Source: a marine gamma proteobacterium HTCC2143 (lineage in GTDB: Bacteria > Pseudomonadota > Gammaproteobacteria > Pseudomonadales > Dasaniaceae). From it: DNA of 64,000 bases. The stretch lies in assembly GCA_000169075.1 (NCBI GenBank), contig AAVT01000012.1:25733-89732 (forward strand). Reading direction: 5' to 3'. Below the pieces are notes generated by a model. That model saw nothing but the letters and a program-made list of their open reading frames with translations. It did not search any database and was not told the DNA's origin. Made by a program: the position numbers and the translations under genes. Each line of letters starts with the position of its first letter. The stretch's first letter is position 1. Positions 54,220 to 63,884 of this stretch are shown piece after piece.

Positions 54220-56616
54220 ATGAAAGCGAGCAAACATAAAATAGCCGCGGGTCTAATGATGTCAATGGCCGCCGCCGTTGCCAGCGCCCAGCAGGACAAT
54301 GCCCCCCAAAGCGCCACCACGCTGGAAGAAGTTGTAATCACAGCAACCCGGCGTGGTAATACGGATATGATGAGCACACCCGTCGCGGTAACCGCGATTA
54401 CCGCTTATGACATCGAACGCTATTCTCCTAATGACCTCAATGACATTGCCGCGATGGTACCCAACTTGTCTGCCGGTACCATTAGCGGTTTTAATTCTGC
54501 CTCTTTTGCAATGCGCGGTGTGGCCGAGCAAACAATTATTGTATACAAAGAATCACCAGTCGGTGTGGTGATAGATGACTTTGTAGTACCCCATGTGCAA
54601 ACGCAAAATCTTGAAATGTTCGATATTGAACAGGTGGAAGTATTACGCGGACCTCAGGGTACTCTGTTTGGAAAAAATACGACCGGCGGTGTCATCAATG
54701 TTAGAACTAAGCGCCCCGATCTAGATCAAGCCTCGATCGATCTTCGCCTCAAAGCTGGCGACTACGGCAAAAAAGAAATGCAGGTTGCTTTTAACGCACC
54801 ACTGACCGACACGCTGGCTTTTCGATTTGCCGGTTTGCAGCAGGAGTCCGACGGTTATTACAAAAATGGCAGCGAATGGGGCCCGCTCAACGTAGCACCA
54901 ACTACGGGTGTTGCAGGTACGAGCAATCGTGGCGACGGTCGTGATCTTGGTGGCGCCGATGTTTTTTCAGCCCGAGCCAAGCTGCTGTGGCAGCCTAGTG
55001 ATAATTTTAGTGCATTATTCCAATATGAAATAATCCGCGATGAAGGCGATACACCACCAGCGGTTAATGAGTCTGTGCCGGGTTACATTTTTGAAGGTTG
55101 GGGCTTTGCCGAAAATCCTGGTGATCCGCTGGACAATGCCGGTATTACCAATGTCGACGACCGTCTTATTAACATGTCGAAGGGCCATCGAGTAGACATT
55201 GACGGTTACTATCTGAATATGGAATGGGACTTAGGAAATTACACGCTATTCTCATCGACAGGTTATCGAGAGCAAGAATCTCGTCTACCGAACACGTATT
55301 CTGGCGTTAGTGACATCGTTCTATTTGATGCAACTCGTGACGATAACAGAGAAACGTTCCAGCAAGAAGTTCGCATGGTGTCCGACTTCGACGGGCCTTT
55401 TAACTTTGTAACAGGGGCTTTCTATCAAACAAACGATGTTGAGTTCTGCGTGGTTCAACTGGTTGGTTTTGTTGACTTGTTACTGGGCGACCCCATAGCT
55501 ACGGGCCTGACCAACTTACCGCTTATTCTGTGTAATGAACAAGAGGCAACTTCTTACGCGGCGTTTATCGACGGTACTTATACTATCAGTGACCGTATGC
55601 GCTTGAGTGCCGGTGTGCGTTACACCCACGAAGAGAAAGAGTGGACCGGTCGCCCACGGATAGCTATCCAGCAACTTGATGGCGGCTTTGATCCAGCCCT
55701 CAACTGGGAGACTCTGGGTGAACCCCTTGATGGCGCCGATTGGGATCGTTTCCCTTCTGGTGTTCAAAGAGACGACGAGAGTTGGTCTGAACCCACTTAT
55801 CGCTTGACGCTGGACTATGACCTGACAGATACGCTGTTTGCATACGCTACTTATTCTCACGGCTTTAAGAGCGGTGGCTACAACGACCAAACCGGCACGG
55901 TGTTAAACCCAGTGCCAGAACTGGCACTGCAGCCAACCGAGCCCGAAACCGCCGAGTCTTTCGAATTTGGCCTGAAGGCATCGCTGTTAGACAATACCAT
56001 GGACGTGTCAGCAACCGCCTTTTTTGTTACCTATGAAGACGCTCAGCGCAGCTTAAATGCAAGCTTCGACACGGGCCAGGAAACGTTATTCTTTAATGCT
56101 GCCGAACTGGAAGTTCAAGGTATAGAATTGGAGATGAACTGGCTGGTAATGGAAGGGCTTGTCGTTCGCGGTAATGCCTCTTTTCAAGATGCCGAGTTTA
56201 ATGAGTTTGCTGCCGACACTAACTTCGACGGTATCATTGATGTTGACCTAAGTGGCGAAGCACCGGTACGTGCCCCCGATAAAATGGCAACTTTGGGCGC
56301 AACCTATACCCATAGTGTGCCCGGTGGCATGTTGTCTTGGAATGCTCGCGTCTCCTATGAAGACGAGTCGATTGCTCAGTACTCAGACGTTGGCCCACAG
56401 TATCACGCAACGATGAATAGCAAGACGTTGATCGATGCGAATATAACCTGGGAAAGTGCTAACGAGCAGTACTTAGTGAGACTGGTCGGTAAAAACTTAA
56501 ACGATGACCGTTACCGCACTGGTTCACAGTCCGTGGCTAACTTTTGGATATTCTCAGCGTATGGCCCACCAAGATATTTGGGGCTAGAGGTCGAAGCAAA
56601 ATTTGATTTGTGGTAG
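54220..56616 (+). CDS. TonB-dependent outer-membrane receptor
   Basis: 798 residues with a signal peptide (LMMSMAAAVASA). The TonB box appears as EEVVITATRR (about 32-41), followed by the plug domain with RGPQGTLFGKNTTGGVINVRTKRP, then a long beta-barrel whose strands end with LGLEVEAKFDLW, a correct C-terminal aromatic for outer-membrane insertion. Such receptors import siderophores, vitamins or large organic substrates. Its position beside three lipid-degrading enzymes suggests uptake of a lipid-derived compound, but that is inference. A good terminator follows. Confidence 0.95.
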   Translation: MKASKHKIAAGLMMSMAAAVASAQQDNAPQSATTLEEVVITATRRGNTDMMSTPVAVTAITAYDIERYSPNDLNDIAAMVPNLSAGTISGFNSASFAMRGVAEQTIIVYKESPVGVVIDDFVVPHVQTQNLEMFDIEQVEVLRGPQGTLFGKNTTGGVINVRTKRPDLDQASIDLRLKAGDYGKKEMQVAFNAPLTDTLAFRFAGLQQESDGYYKNGSEWGPLNVAPTTGVAGTSNRGDGRDLGGADVFSARAKLLWQPSDNFSALFQYEIIRDEGDTPPAVNESVPGYIFEGWGFAENPGDPLDNAGITNVDDRLINMSKGHRVDIDGYYLNMEWDLGNYTLFSSTGYREQESRLPNTYSGVSDIVLFDATRDDNRETFQQEVRMVSDFDGPFNFVTGAFYQTNDVEFCVVQLVGFVDLLLGDPIATGLTNLPLILCNEQEATSYAAFIDGTYTISDRMRLSAGVRYTHEEKEWTGRPRIAIQQLDGGFDPALNWETLGEPLDGADWDRFPSGVQRDDESWSEPTYRLTLDYDLTDTLFAYATYSHGFKSGGYNDQTGTVLNPVPELALQPTEPETAESFEFGLKASLLDNTMDVSATAFFVTYEDAQRSLNASFDTGQETLFFNAAELEVQGIELEMNWLVMEGLVVRGNASFQDAEFNEFAADTNFDGIIDVDLSGEAPVRAPDKMATLGATYTHSVPGGMLSWNARVSYEDESIAQYSDVGPQYHATMNSKTLIDANITWESANEQYLVRLVGKNLNDDRYRTGSQSVANFWIFSAYGPPRYLGLEVEAKFDLW

Positions 56617-56630
56617 TAATCAATAATGCT

Positions 56631-56662
56631 AAAAGGGTCGCTTTCGAGCGGCCTTTTTTTTG
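56631..56662 (+). terminator. Rho-independent terminator of the TonB receptor
   Basis: A stem built from GGTCGCT and AGCGGCC (one G-T pair) around TTCG, flanked by AAAA before and a run of eight T after, 14 bp past the stop. The UUCG-type tetraloop and T-run make this a convincing intrinsic terminator. Confidence 0.85.
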
Positions 56663-56804
56663 GACAGGATAATCTATGAGATCAATGTAACGGTCGCCAA
56701 AAACACAGCGACTGCGTTTCGAACATTTCATTGACGCCTAGTCATCGGGATCTAGAGAAGCAAGCTATATCAATCTAGCCGTTATCAATCCCGTACCATC
56801 AAAC

Positions 56805-57129
56805 TCAGGTAACGAACCCGCCAGCATTTTTTTTCACCGAAATACATGGACAACAAAGACCGATCACGAGCGCATAGGCCATCTCAGCTAAGTCGTTAGG
56901 CTGGGCGCTATTGTTTATATCTCCATAGCCAATGTTGACTACAAGACGTTTTGAATTTTGCCCTGTTGCGTTTTCTCCGACGGAATACTTCGGTGTTAAC
57001 GGTGACACCAAACATTGCAGTATCAAACTTATACTCGATAACTAGGCCATAGAGGGCAGATGGATGTTTAAGGGAAACGAACTGACACATGTAATCTTTT
57101 GGTATTGCGTCCCAATCTTTGAATGACAC
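56805..57129 (-). pseudogene. Frameshifted remnant of a small gene
   Basis: Two overlapping minus-strand frames join into one sensible protein if a single base is shifted near 56988. The first frame (from a GTG at 57129) reads KDYMCQFVSLKHPSALYGLV and FDTAMFGVTVNTE; the other frame continues YSVGENATGQNSKRLVVNIGYGD and DLAEMAYALVIGLC to a stop at 56805. Each alone ends in poor sequence. This is what a frameshifted small gene looks like; a sequencing error is the alternative. I cannot name the family. Confidence 0.5.
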
Positions 57130-57255
57130 GGATAACTATCTAAACATAGCCGCCTTAGACCACACCAACATCAGACGTCTAAAATAGTTTGGTGAAAGCT
57201 GCATCATTTCTTAGGCTATACCGACGCTTAACCCCATACCCTTAAAAGGATGCGA

Positions 57256-58005
57256 TCAAAACATAACAATGGCCCCACCGTCAACGTTGAGCCCTACTCC
57301 AGTAATGAAAGACGATTTTTCACTAGCCAGAAACAGCGCTGCATGCGCGACATCTTCGGGTTGTCCCAGCCGTCCCATTGAAGCTTTATCTTCCCAGTAT
57401 TGTTTAAAGGTTGCGTCATCGAAAAAGGGTTTAGATAACGCAGTTACTATGGCACCGGGTTGCAAGTAGTTGGCGGTAATTCCGAATTTTCCTAGGTCTA
57501 CTGACATAGATTTCGTCATTCCCGCCACCGCATGTTTAGTAGTCCCGTAAGCAAATAGATTTGGACCAGCCATATCCGACATTATCGACCCAAGGTTTAT
57601 GATTCGGCCTGCATCGCTGTCTTTGAGCAGCGGTAAAAGCTCTCGAGTTAGTCGAAACATAGCGTTGACGTTAATGTCCATCATGGTTTGCCAGAGTTCA
57701 TCGGTTGTAGTGCCAATTTCACTAGGCAGTGCTCTTCCGGCATTGTTAACCAGAATATCTAGGCGGCCGCCGTTGCGGGCCACCCAATCGGCAATAGTTG
57801 CGGCGGCGTTCGCGACCGTCAAATCCTGCTGTAATGATTTCGCTAAATCGTAACTGTCGAAACAATTGTTTAAGGCCGAAATATCTAGGTCTACCACTAT
57901 AACCTCAGCCCCCTGCTCAAGAAATGCTTTGGCAATAGCTTCGCCAATGCCACTAGCGGCACCGGTTACCAAAACTACCTTATTATTAAAATCACCCTGG
58001 CTCAT
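57256..58005 (-). CDS. Short-chain dehydrogenase/reductase
   Basis: 249 residues, classical SDR. The NAD(P) site is LVTGAASGIGEAIA (about 12-25); NNAGRALPSE follows; the catalytic Ser lies in NLGSIMSD and the Tyr/Lys in YGTTKHAVAG. C-terminal GVGLNVDGGAIV is typical. A free Asp at the end of beta-2 (VVVDLDIS) suggests NAD rather than NADP preference. Such enzymes oxidise alcohol intermediates in many catabolic routes; no specific substrate can be inferred. It stands alone between the remnant and the gap before selC. Confidence 0.94.
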   Translation of the reverse strand: MSQGDFNNKVVLVTGAASGIGEAIAKAFLEQGAEVIVVDLDISALNNCFDSYDLAKSLQQDLTVANAAATIADWVARNGGRLDILVNNAGRALPSEIGTTTDELWQTMMDINVNAMFRLTRELLPLLKDSDAGRIINLGSIMSDMAGPNLFAYGTTKHAVAGMTKSMSVDLGKFGITANYLQPGAIVTALSKPFFDDATFKQYWEDKASMGRLGQPEDVAHAALFLASEKSSFITGVGLNVDGGAIVMF

Positions 58006-58637
58006 TCATTTACCTCACAGACGTCATATAAATTTCTTTCATATTGCGACCAATTTCATCGTTAAAATACCACGTTTCGGCGTATCGATAACCCCTTATT
58101 TTAGCAACACACCGTTTGCGATAAGCATCGGATAGCGCTTATTACGAAGACTGAAATGGTAAAAAAGTACGTTTCAAAACGGTACTCATCAATAGACGCT
58201 GGCTAAAGGCAGAGTGCTAGCAGTGCGACAGAGACAGAGACAGAGCATTATGTCATTGCTGCTATCGCTAACCATAGTAATGCTAGCCTTTCTTTGAAAG
58301 ATACAGTGCATGGCGCTGTGACAAAAAAATCGTTAGGGGGGCTTTATTTAAACTGATATTCTGGCTTTTTTTTAGAACCCTGTTGTTTGCTTACGGTATG
58401 TCTAAAAGCTCAGTAAAGTAGGGTCGCTATGCTATGTTCAAAAAATAACGGCTATAAGTAGAGGAACGCCCTGCTGTTTGACCTGCAGATCTGCCCCTGG
58501 AAGAAGTTGCAAACAGACACCCACTTTGCCGTCCTACTCAATCACATCAATGGTTATCATTCTGCCATCGAATGACTGATAGAAAAGTGGTACGTTTTTT
58601 TTACGCCATCGCTAAGAGTTAGCAATGGCAAGAATAT
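58006..58637. other. Gap without a supported gene
   Basis: 632 bp between the SDR start and tRNA-Sec. A short run of GACAGA units is at about 58227-58244. There is no good ORF. GC-poor stretches contain several A/T runs. The promoter of the SDR gene is expected at its left end; nothing else could be supported. Confidence 0.4.
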
Positions 58638-58731
58638 TGGCGGAAGAGGTAGGAGTCGAACCCACCAGGCACCGGTTAGGCACCTCACTGGTGTTGAAGA
58701 CCAGGCGCCCCACCGGGGACATCGCCCTTCC
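58638..58731 (-). tRNA. selC: tRNA-Sec (UCA), selenocysteine
   Basis: The minus strand reads GGAAGGGCGATGTCCCC..., with a D-stem GTCCC/GGGGC and loop CGGT as in E. coli selC. The anticodon loop CTTCAAC holds TCA, the suppressor-type anticodon for UGA. A long variable arm of seven pairs (AGGTGCC/GGTGCCT, two G-U) follows, then the T-arm with TTCGACT and a genomically encoded GCCA end. Compared with E. coli, the 3' side of the acceptor/T region is one nucleotide shorter, giving seven clear acceptor pairs rather than eight. It lies 44 bp downstream of selB on the same strand, so the two are probably one transcript. Confidence 0.97.
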
Positions 58732-58775
58732 ATGATCGAACACCATTAGCAATCAATAGTGATCAAACAACTTAG

Positions 58776-60659
58776 CTACAGCTTAAACAGTTTTTCAGGT
58801 GTTGAGGCATTGATAATATGCCTTTCATTACCCGAGCGCTCAGTAAATCGAATTTCGTCGAAATATTCAAGTAATTCAATCGCTAAATTTCGCCCCATGC
58901 CAATTGCGTCGCGATATTGCCTAGCATCAAAAGCCCTGCCATCTGCGCCCAGCTCTATTGCCTTGTTAGATAATTGATATAACTCCTGCGGCCTTGCGAA
59001 CCGATTTTCGTTCACCCTCAATAGTTGCCCATCATTTACCCGGGACTGCAAAAAACTGAGTAATGGCTTTTTTTGTATATTTGTGGCTTTTAATAGGTCC
59101 GCTACCACCGGCAAATGGGTGTCTGACTCTTGATACACCTGTTCAATTTTCGTCCAGAGGGCTTGCTGCTCTGGAGAAAGCCTACTCGTATGCTGCTTTA
59201 ACGACACCAAACCATTTTTTATGACGACGTTATGTGCGTGAACTAATTCGCTTAGAACGGCGGTAAAAACACTGTCTTTTAACCCAGCCTTTAATGTTAG
59301 GGTAGAAACCCCGTCCGATGACGGCTGCTCATGATGTTGTTTAGTCACCAATGACAATACGTTAGCTGTTAGATCGCTCCAATGTGCTTTTGACAGCATT
59401 TCACCCGCCACGACGAAAGTGCCTTCGCCGATAAATTGATCCTGCTCTTGATCACGGATATTCCATGAACGTTTAAAAGCCTCAAAATCCACTATTTGAT
59501 GCTGCTCTATGACTAACGCATTAAGCACCGCTTTAGGGTCGCTAGACTGCAGTATGTTCAGCGTCGACAGCCTCTCGGCCGTTGACTTTTTCGCCTGAGG
59601 TGCGAGCGGATCCAACACAATGCCTCCACCCAAACTAATACTCTCGCTGTCGTCGCGAAGAAAAAATCGATCGCCATGACAAATACTTACCGGGTCATCG
59701 AAAAGAATTTGTGCCAGTATCGATTCACCGGGCATTAACTTTCTTTTTTGCTCCAGAAAGAAGATCTTGCCGGTAAAACGACCTGCACCTAAGTGTATTT
59801 TAACCGGGCAAAGATGTTTTAGCGGAAAGTTGACCGAGGCGAGCAGCGTAAACCTCACGTCACAATTGCGACTAAGCGTCGACAAGGATTCTCCTACCAG
59901 TGCATTTCCTCTCGCTACATTTTCACGATCAATGTCACCGCTGATATTAATTGCGCAACGTTGCCCCGCATAGCCGGCTGTTACTTTTTTGTCTTGGGCA
60001 TGAATACCGCGCACTCTCACGTGAGTTTGATGGGGCTGTAACAGGAGTGTGTCGCCCTCTTCTACTTTTCCCGCCAAAGCTGTCCCAGTCACAACGAGAC
60101 CTGAGCCTTTTATCGAAAAAACGCGGTCAATAGACATCCTAAAATGCCCGCAATCATTAGCAGCCTCTCTGTTTCTAGCATCGCTGTCCAAGTATCGCTG
60201 TAACTCGGCAATACCTTCGCCGTTTATGTTATTAATTTCGAAACAAGTAACGTCTTCACCGATCAAACGTTTTATCTGCGCGGTTACTTCCTTGACTCGA
60301 GCTATGTCGACCCGATCAATTTTAGTGATCACAACCACAAACTGCTGCTGGCCGAGCAGGCGTAACACATCCAAGTGCTCCGTCGTTTGTGGCATCACGC
60401 CATCGTCGGCCGCGACCACCAACATCGCCATGTCAATGCCACCAACACCCGCTATCATAGAATTAATAAAACGCGTGTGCCCGGGCACATCGATAAAGCC
60501 GATCACCTGCCCATCATCAAGTTTTTTAAAGGCATAGCCTAAATTTATCGATAAACCCCGACGTTTTTCCTCTTCAAGGCGATCGGTATCAACTCCGGTT
60601 AGCTGTTTGATAAGTGACGTTTTGCCGTGATCGACATGGCCCGCCGTTGCGATAATCAA
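58776..60659 (-). CDS. selB: Selenocysteine-specific elongation factor SelB
   Basis: 627 residues, close to E. coli SelB (614). G1 is IATAGHVDHGKTSL, G3 DVPGHTRFI and G4 region VITKIDRVD. Domains II-III follow (SIKGSGLVVTGTALAGKVEEGD), and the C-terminal part holds four winged helices that bind the SECIS hairpin in mRNA (e.g. LPVVADLLKATNIQKKPLLSFLQSR). The only start in frame is TTG at 60659, an unusual choice. It delivers Sec-tRNA to in-frame UGA codons. selC follows directly; selA is not adjacent, and no selenoprotein gene was found in the window. Confidence 0.97.
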   Translation of the reverse strand: MIIATAGHVDHGKTSLIKQLTGVDTDRLEEEKRRGLSINLGYAFKKLDDGQVIGFIDVPGHTRFINSMIAGVGGIDMAMLVVAADDGVMPQTTEHLDVLRLLGQQQFVVVITKIDRVDIARVKEVTAQIKRLIGEDVTCFEINNINGEGIAELQRYLDSDARNREAANDCGHFRMSIDRVFSIKGSGLVVTGTALAGKVEEGDTLLLQPHQTHVRVRGIHAQDKKVTAGYAGQRCAINISGDIDRENVARGNALVGESLSTLSRNCDVRFTLLASVNFPLKHLCPVKIHLGAGRFTGKIFFLEQKRKLMPGESILAQILFDDPVSICHGDRFFLRDDSESISLGGGIVLDPLAPQAKKSTAERLSTLNILQSSDPKAVLNALVIEQHQIVDFEAFKRSWNIRDQEQDQFIGEGTFVVAGEMLSKAHWSDLTANVLSLVTKQHHEQPSSDGVSTLTLKAGLKDSVFTAVLSELVHAHNVVIKNGLVSLKQHTSRLSPEQQALWTKIEQVYQESDTHLPVVADLLKATNIQKKPLLSFLQSRVNDGQLLRVNENRFARPQELYQLSNKAIELGADGRAFDARQYRDAIGMGRNLAIELLEYFDEIRFTERSGNERHIINASTPEKLFKL

Positions 60660-60734
60660 TAGAACACCACCGATGGTTGATTGGGACTAACGTTAGTCGC
60701 TACAGCACGGAGCTGCGCTATCGAGTTCAGCAAC

Positions 60735-62348
60735 TTAACTGAGCACAGTATGGCTGCCAGCCACAAACGCTTCCGCCAGTTTAAATTTCTGTATCTTACC
60801 TGAACCAGTAAGGGGCCAATCGGCAACACTCACCCAATAGGCCGGCGTTTTCTGAGGTGATAACCGCTCGCGTATGAACGCCTTCAAATCATCAGCTCGC
60901 AATACTTGAGTAGCGCTGCCGCGGACGAAACAGACCACTTGTTCGCCCCACTTGTCGTCTGGGATACCAACAACTGCAACCTCATCAACCGCATCGTGTT
61001 CCAGCATGGCGTTTTCAATTTCGGCTGGGAACAGGTTTTCACCGCCACGAATAATCATCTCTTTGACGCGGCCGGTAATGCTGATGTAGCCCCTGGCATC
61101 CATGCGCCCCAGATCACCAGTATGCAGCCAGCCATCGCTATCAATAGCCGCTGCTGTCGCGTCTGGGTTGTCATTGTAGCCAAGCATCACGCTATAAGCG
61201 CGGGCGCAAATTTCACCCTGCTGGTTAATAGCCAGCACCGCGCCGCCTTGAGGCGCACGAATTGAAATATCGGTATGAGCTACAGGCTGGCCGATCGTCG
61301 TGGTTAGATCTTCCAGTGTGTCGTCAAACCATGCTTGCGTCAGAACCGGCGATGTCTCAGTTTGACCATAGACGATTTGAATCGGCGCACCGAACACCAA
61401 TTGGGCGTCTCGGCAAAGCTGCGGGGCAACCATTGATCCGCCAGACATAATCCGCTGTATGGAGGAAACATCGCGCCCAGAGCGACGCACCTCTTCAATC
61501 AAGGCTACAAGCATTGTTGGCACGCCCAGAACGAAACTGGTTCGCTCCCGCTCTATTACGGCAATATTAATGGCGGGATCAAACATCGGAGCAAGTAGCA
61601 TCGTAGCACCTAGGGCTACACCGCCAAGGACAAGAATCGCGCAACCTGTGGTATGAAATAACGGCATATTATGGACAAAGGTGTCGCCTTGCTTTACGCC
61701 AGCGCGCGTCATGGCATCAATACCATTTTGCACCAGGCCATTGTGGTGAAGTAATGCACCTTTCGGAAAGCCCGTCGTGCCCGAGGTGTATTGAATTTGT
61801 ACCGGGTCTCTGGGTTTTGGGTCACGCAACTCACCCCGTTCTTCACCCTCAAAGAAGGCATCATGGTCGGTCAACAAAATGCGATGAGTGATACCCGGTA
61901 TCTCATCACAGACAACGTCGGCGATGGCCTGTACCGGATTACCGCGAAAATCTGCGACATAGTAGATCGCCTCAGCTCGCGATTGTTCGAGCACAAATTT
62001 CAATTCGCGCTGCTGATACGCCGGATTGACTGTAACGAGTATCACACCGGCGAGGCCACAGGCTAGTTCTAGCAGTATCCACTCGGGAATATTATTAGCG
62101 AAAACGGCAACGCGAGCGCCTTCGGTATGACGGCTAGCTAACGCACGAGCTAGCCGTTCGCAGTCGTGAAGCAGTTCCGCATAGGTCCAAATGCGGCCAA
62201 TTTCACCTGAGTAAGTGAGTTCCTTGAGAGCCGGTTGATCCGGCGAACGCGCCGTCGAAGCACGCAACATATCGCCAATGGTGATTTGGGGTGTCTCGAC
62301 ACCGCCCTGAGCGGGGAAATAGGATTCTGTAAGCTCTACTTTATACAT
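60735..62348 (-). CDS. AMP-forming acyl-CoA synthetase (fatty-acyl type)
   Basis: 537 residues from the ATG at 62348 with GGAG 8 bases upstream; an ATG at 62402 adds a doubtful leader. ANL motifs: IQYTSGTTGFPKGALLHH (A3), VYGQTETSPV (A5), DGWLHTGDLGRMDARGY (A7), GRVKEMIIRGGENLFPAEIE (A8) and TGSGKIQKFKL (A10, catalytic Lys). It is the third acyl-CoA synthetase in the window. It is 75 bp upstream of selB on the same strand, so selB may be cotranscribed with it. Substrate range unknown; the sequence is of the FadD/medium-chain type. Confidence 0.94.
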   Translation of the reverse strand: MYKVELTESYFPAQGGVETPQITIGDMLRASTARSPDQPALKELTYSGEIGRIWTYAELLHDCERLARALASRHTEGARVAVFANNIPEWILLELACGLAGVILVTVNPAYQQRELKFVLEQSRAEAIYYVADFRGNPVQAIADVVCDEIPGITHRILLTDHDAFFEGEERGELRDPKPRDPVQIQYTSGTTGFPKGALLHHNGLVQNGIDAMTRAGVKQGDTFVHNMPLFHTTGCAILVLGGVALGATMLLAPMFDPAINIAVIERERTSFVLGVPTMLVALIEEVRRSGRDVSSIQRIMSGGSMVAPQLCRDAQLVFGAPIQIVYGQTETSPVLTQAWFDDTLEDLTTTIGQPVAHTDISIRAPQGGAVLAINQQGEICARAYSVMLGYNDNPDATAAAIDSDGWLHTGDLGRMDARGYISITGRVKEMIIRGGENLFPAEIENAMLEHDAVDEVAVVGIPDDKWGEQVVCFVRGSATQVLRADDLKAFIRERLSPQKTPAYWVSVADWPLTGSGKIQKFKLAEAFVAGSHTVLS

Positions 62349-62552
62349 CGATTGATTCTCCAAAGGGCACCAAGTTAAAACATCAGCCAAATATTTTCCC
62401 AATTTACTACAAGCAAACAGCCTTTGGCAATTGTTGCTCTGGCACTGTCAGATCCGTAATGCGCATAGCTATTGAGCACCGAACCACCGTCTTTCTCTCT
62501 ATTTTTCACGCTAACCCAGTTTCCATACCTAACAGGATACTTGGGTGTAATC

Positions 62553-63884
62553 TCATATGACCTTGTCTGCAAGGTCACGTAACCTGGCGACTACGTCGGC
62601 CGGCGCCCGGAAACGAAAAAAAGCACCTGCGGTATCCGCACGCTCTTCAAGTACTTCGCCAGCGGCAAATATCTCACCCCGCAAACCTTGTGCCGACCAC
62701 GGTAAAAAAATCTCAGCGTCTACTAGCTCCCTTTGGAAAACTTCCACAATCGCCTGATGGAGCAGTGCTATATCGTCAGAATTGCGCGCACTAAGAACAA
62801 TACAGTCGGGATATTTCGCTTGCAGTATGGCTTTGCGCTCTGCTTGTGCGACGGCACCGTCCAGATAGTCAATCTTATTGAAAATTCGAATGCGCGGCAC
62901 GCTATCAGCACCAATTTCAGCCAATACTTTATCGGTCACTTCAAGCTGCATCTCAAATCCGGGATCACCAGCATCAACAACGTGAAGTAACAACGATGCG
63001 CTAAGGGCTTCGTCCAGCGTTGACTTGAATGAGGCAACTAAACCATGAGGCAGGTTTTTGATAAAACCAACAGTGTCGGTTACCAATACTCGCGGCACAC
63101 TTTCTGGGTGCAAGGTCCGCACCTTGGTGTCCAGAGTGGCAAACAATTGATTGGCCACTAGCACTTCACTACCCGTCAACGCGCGCATCAAGGTGGATTT
63201 CCCTGCGTTGGTATAACCCACCAGTGCCACCTGCCCCAGTCCTGATTGTCCCTGACGTCGCGATCGCTGAGTATCGCGCCCTGCCTCCATGGTATCAATT
63301 TCCTTTTGTAACTCGGCGATACGATCACGAACTTTGCGGCTATCCATCTGGCTACGCGACTGCCCAGTGCCGCGGCCACCGCTGCCGCTACGCTGACGTC
63401 CTGACGGCCCCGCACGCTTGGCTGCCTCCCGCAGACGCGGCGCCATATAACTTAGACGGGCGATCTCAACTTGCACCTGTGCGGCATGGGAACGGGCGTT
63501 ACGATGGAAAATTTCAAGAATAACCACGGTGCGATCCATCACCTCGCAGTCAAGCTCATTTTCTAGGTTAAGTGCTTGGGATGGTGAGATTTCATGATCG
63601 ACCAGGATAAGTTCCACCTGACTGACATCTTCCAATCGACCAAAGCCCGATTGCTCGCCGTTAATGAATTGTCGTATTTCCTCGCGTTTGCCTACACCCA
63701 TGTAGGCCGTCGAATCAAAAGACGAACGCTTTTGGGTAAACTGCCCGACTACCTCCAGCCCCAACGTTTTTGCAAGGTCTCCTAACTCAGCCAATGAAGA
63801 CTCAAATTCAACGTCGCTGACGTTATCCAATTGCACGGCAACGATCAGCGCACGCTGAACGCCTGGGTTTTCGGGGTTTAACAT
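62553..63884 (-). CDS. hflX: Ribosome-splitting GTPase HflX
   Basis: 443 residues. The N-terminal HflX-specific domain (ALIVAVQLDNV...ELGDLAKTLG; YMGVGKREEIRQFI) is followed by a helical linker with a Gly/Arg-rich patch (GPSGRQRSGSGGRGTGQSR) and a GTPase domain: G1 LVGYTNAGKSTLMRALTG, G3 VTDTVGFIKNLPHG, G4 IFNKID, G5 SARNSDD. HflX rescues stalled ribosomes under heat stress. In gammaproteobacteria hfq usually lies immediately upstream; the remaining 116 bp to the window end (63885-64000) do not show it clearly. Confidence 0.97.
   Translation of the reverse strand: MLNPENPGVQRALIVAVQLDNVSDVEFESSLAELGDLAKTLGLEVVGQFTQKRSSFDSTAYMGVGKREEIRQFINGEQSGFGRLEDVSQVELILVDHEISPSQALNLENELDCEVMDRTVVILEIFHRNARSHAAQVQVEIARLSYMAPRLREAAKRAGPSGRQRSGSGGRGTGQSRSQMDSRKVRDRIAELQKEIDTMEAGRDTQRSRRQGQSGLGQVALVGYTNAGKSTLMRALTGSEVLVANQLFATLDTKVRTLHPESVPRVLVTDTVGFIKNLPHGLVASFKSTLDEALSASLLLHVVDAGDPGFEMQLEVTDKVLAEIGADSVPRIRIFNKIDYLDGAVAQAERKAILQAKYPDCIVLSARNSDDIALLHQAIVEVFQRELVDAEIFLPWSAQGLRGEIFAAGEVLEERADTAGAFFRFRAPADVVARLRDLADKVI

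Noticed and set aside
58227..58244. GACAGA triplicate as a candidate repeat element
   Set aside because: Only three short units; too small to be more than a chance microsatellite.
62375..62578. 67-codon minus-strand frame overlapping the 3' end of hflX
   Set aside because: Shadow of hflX and its downstream region; no ribosome site.
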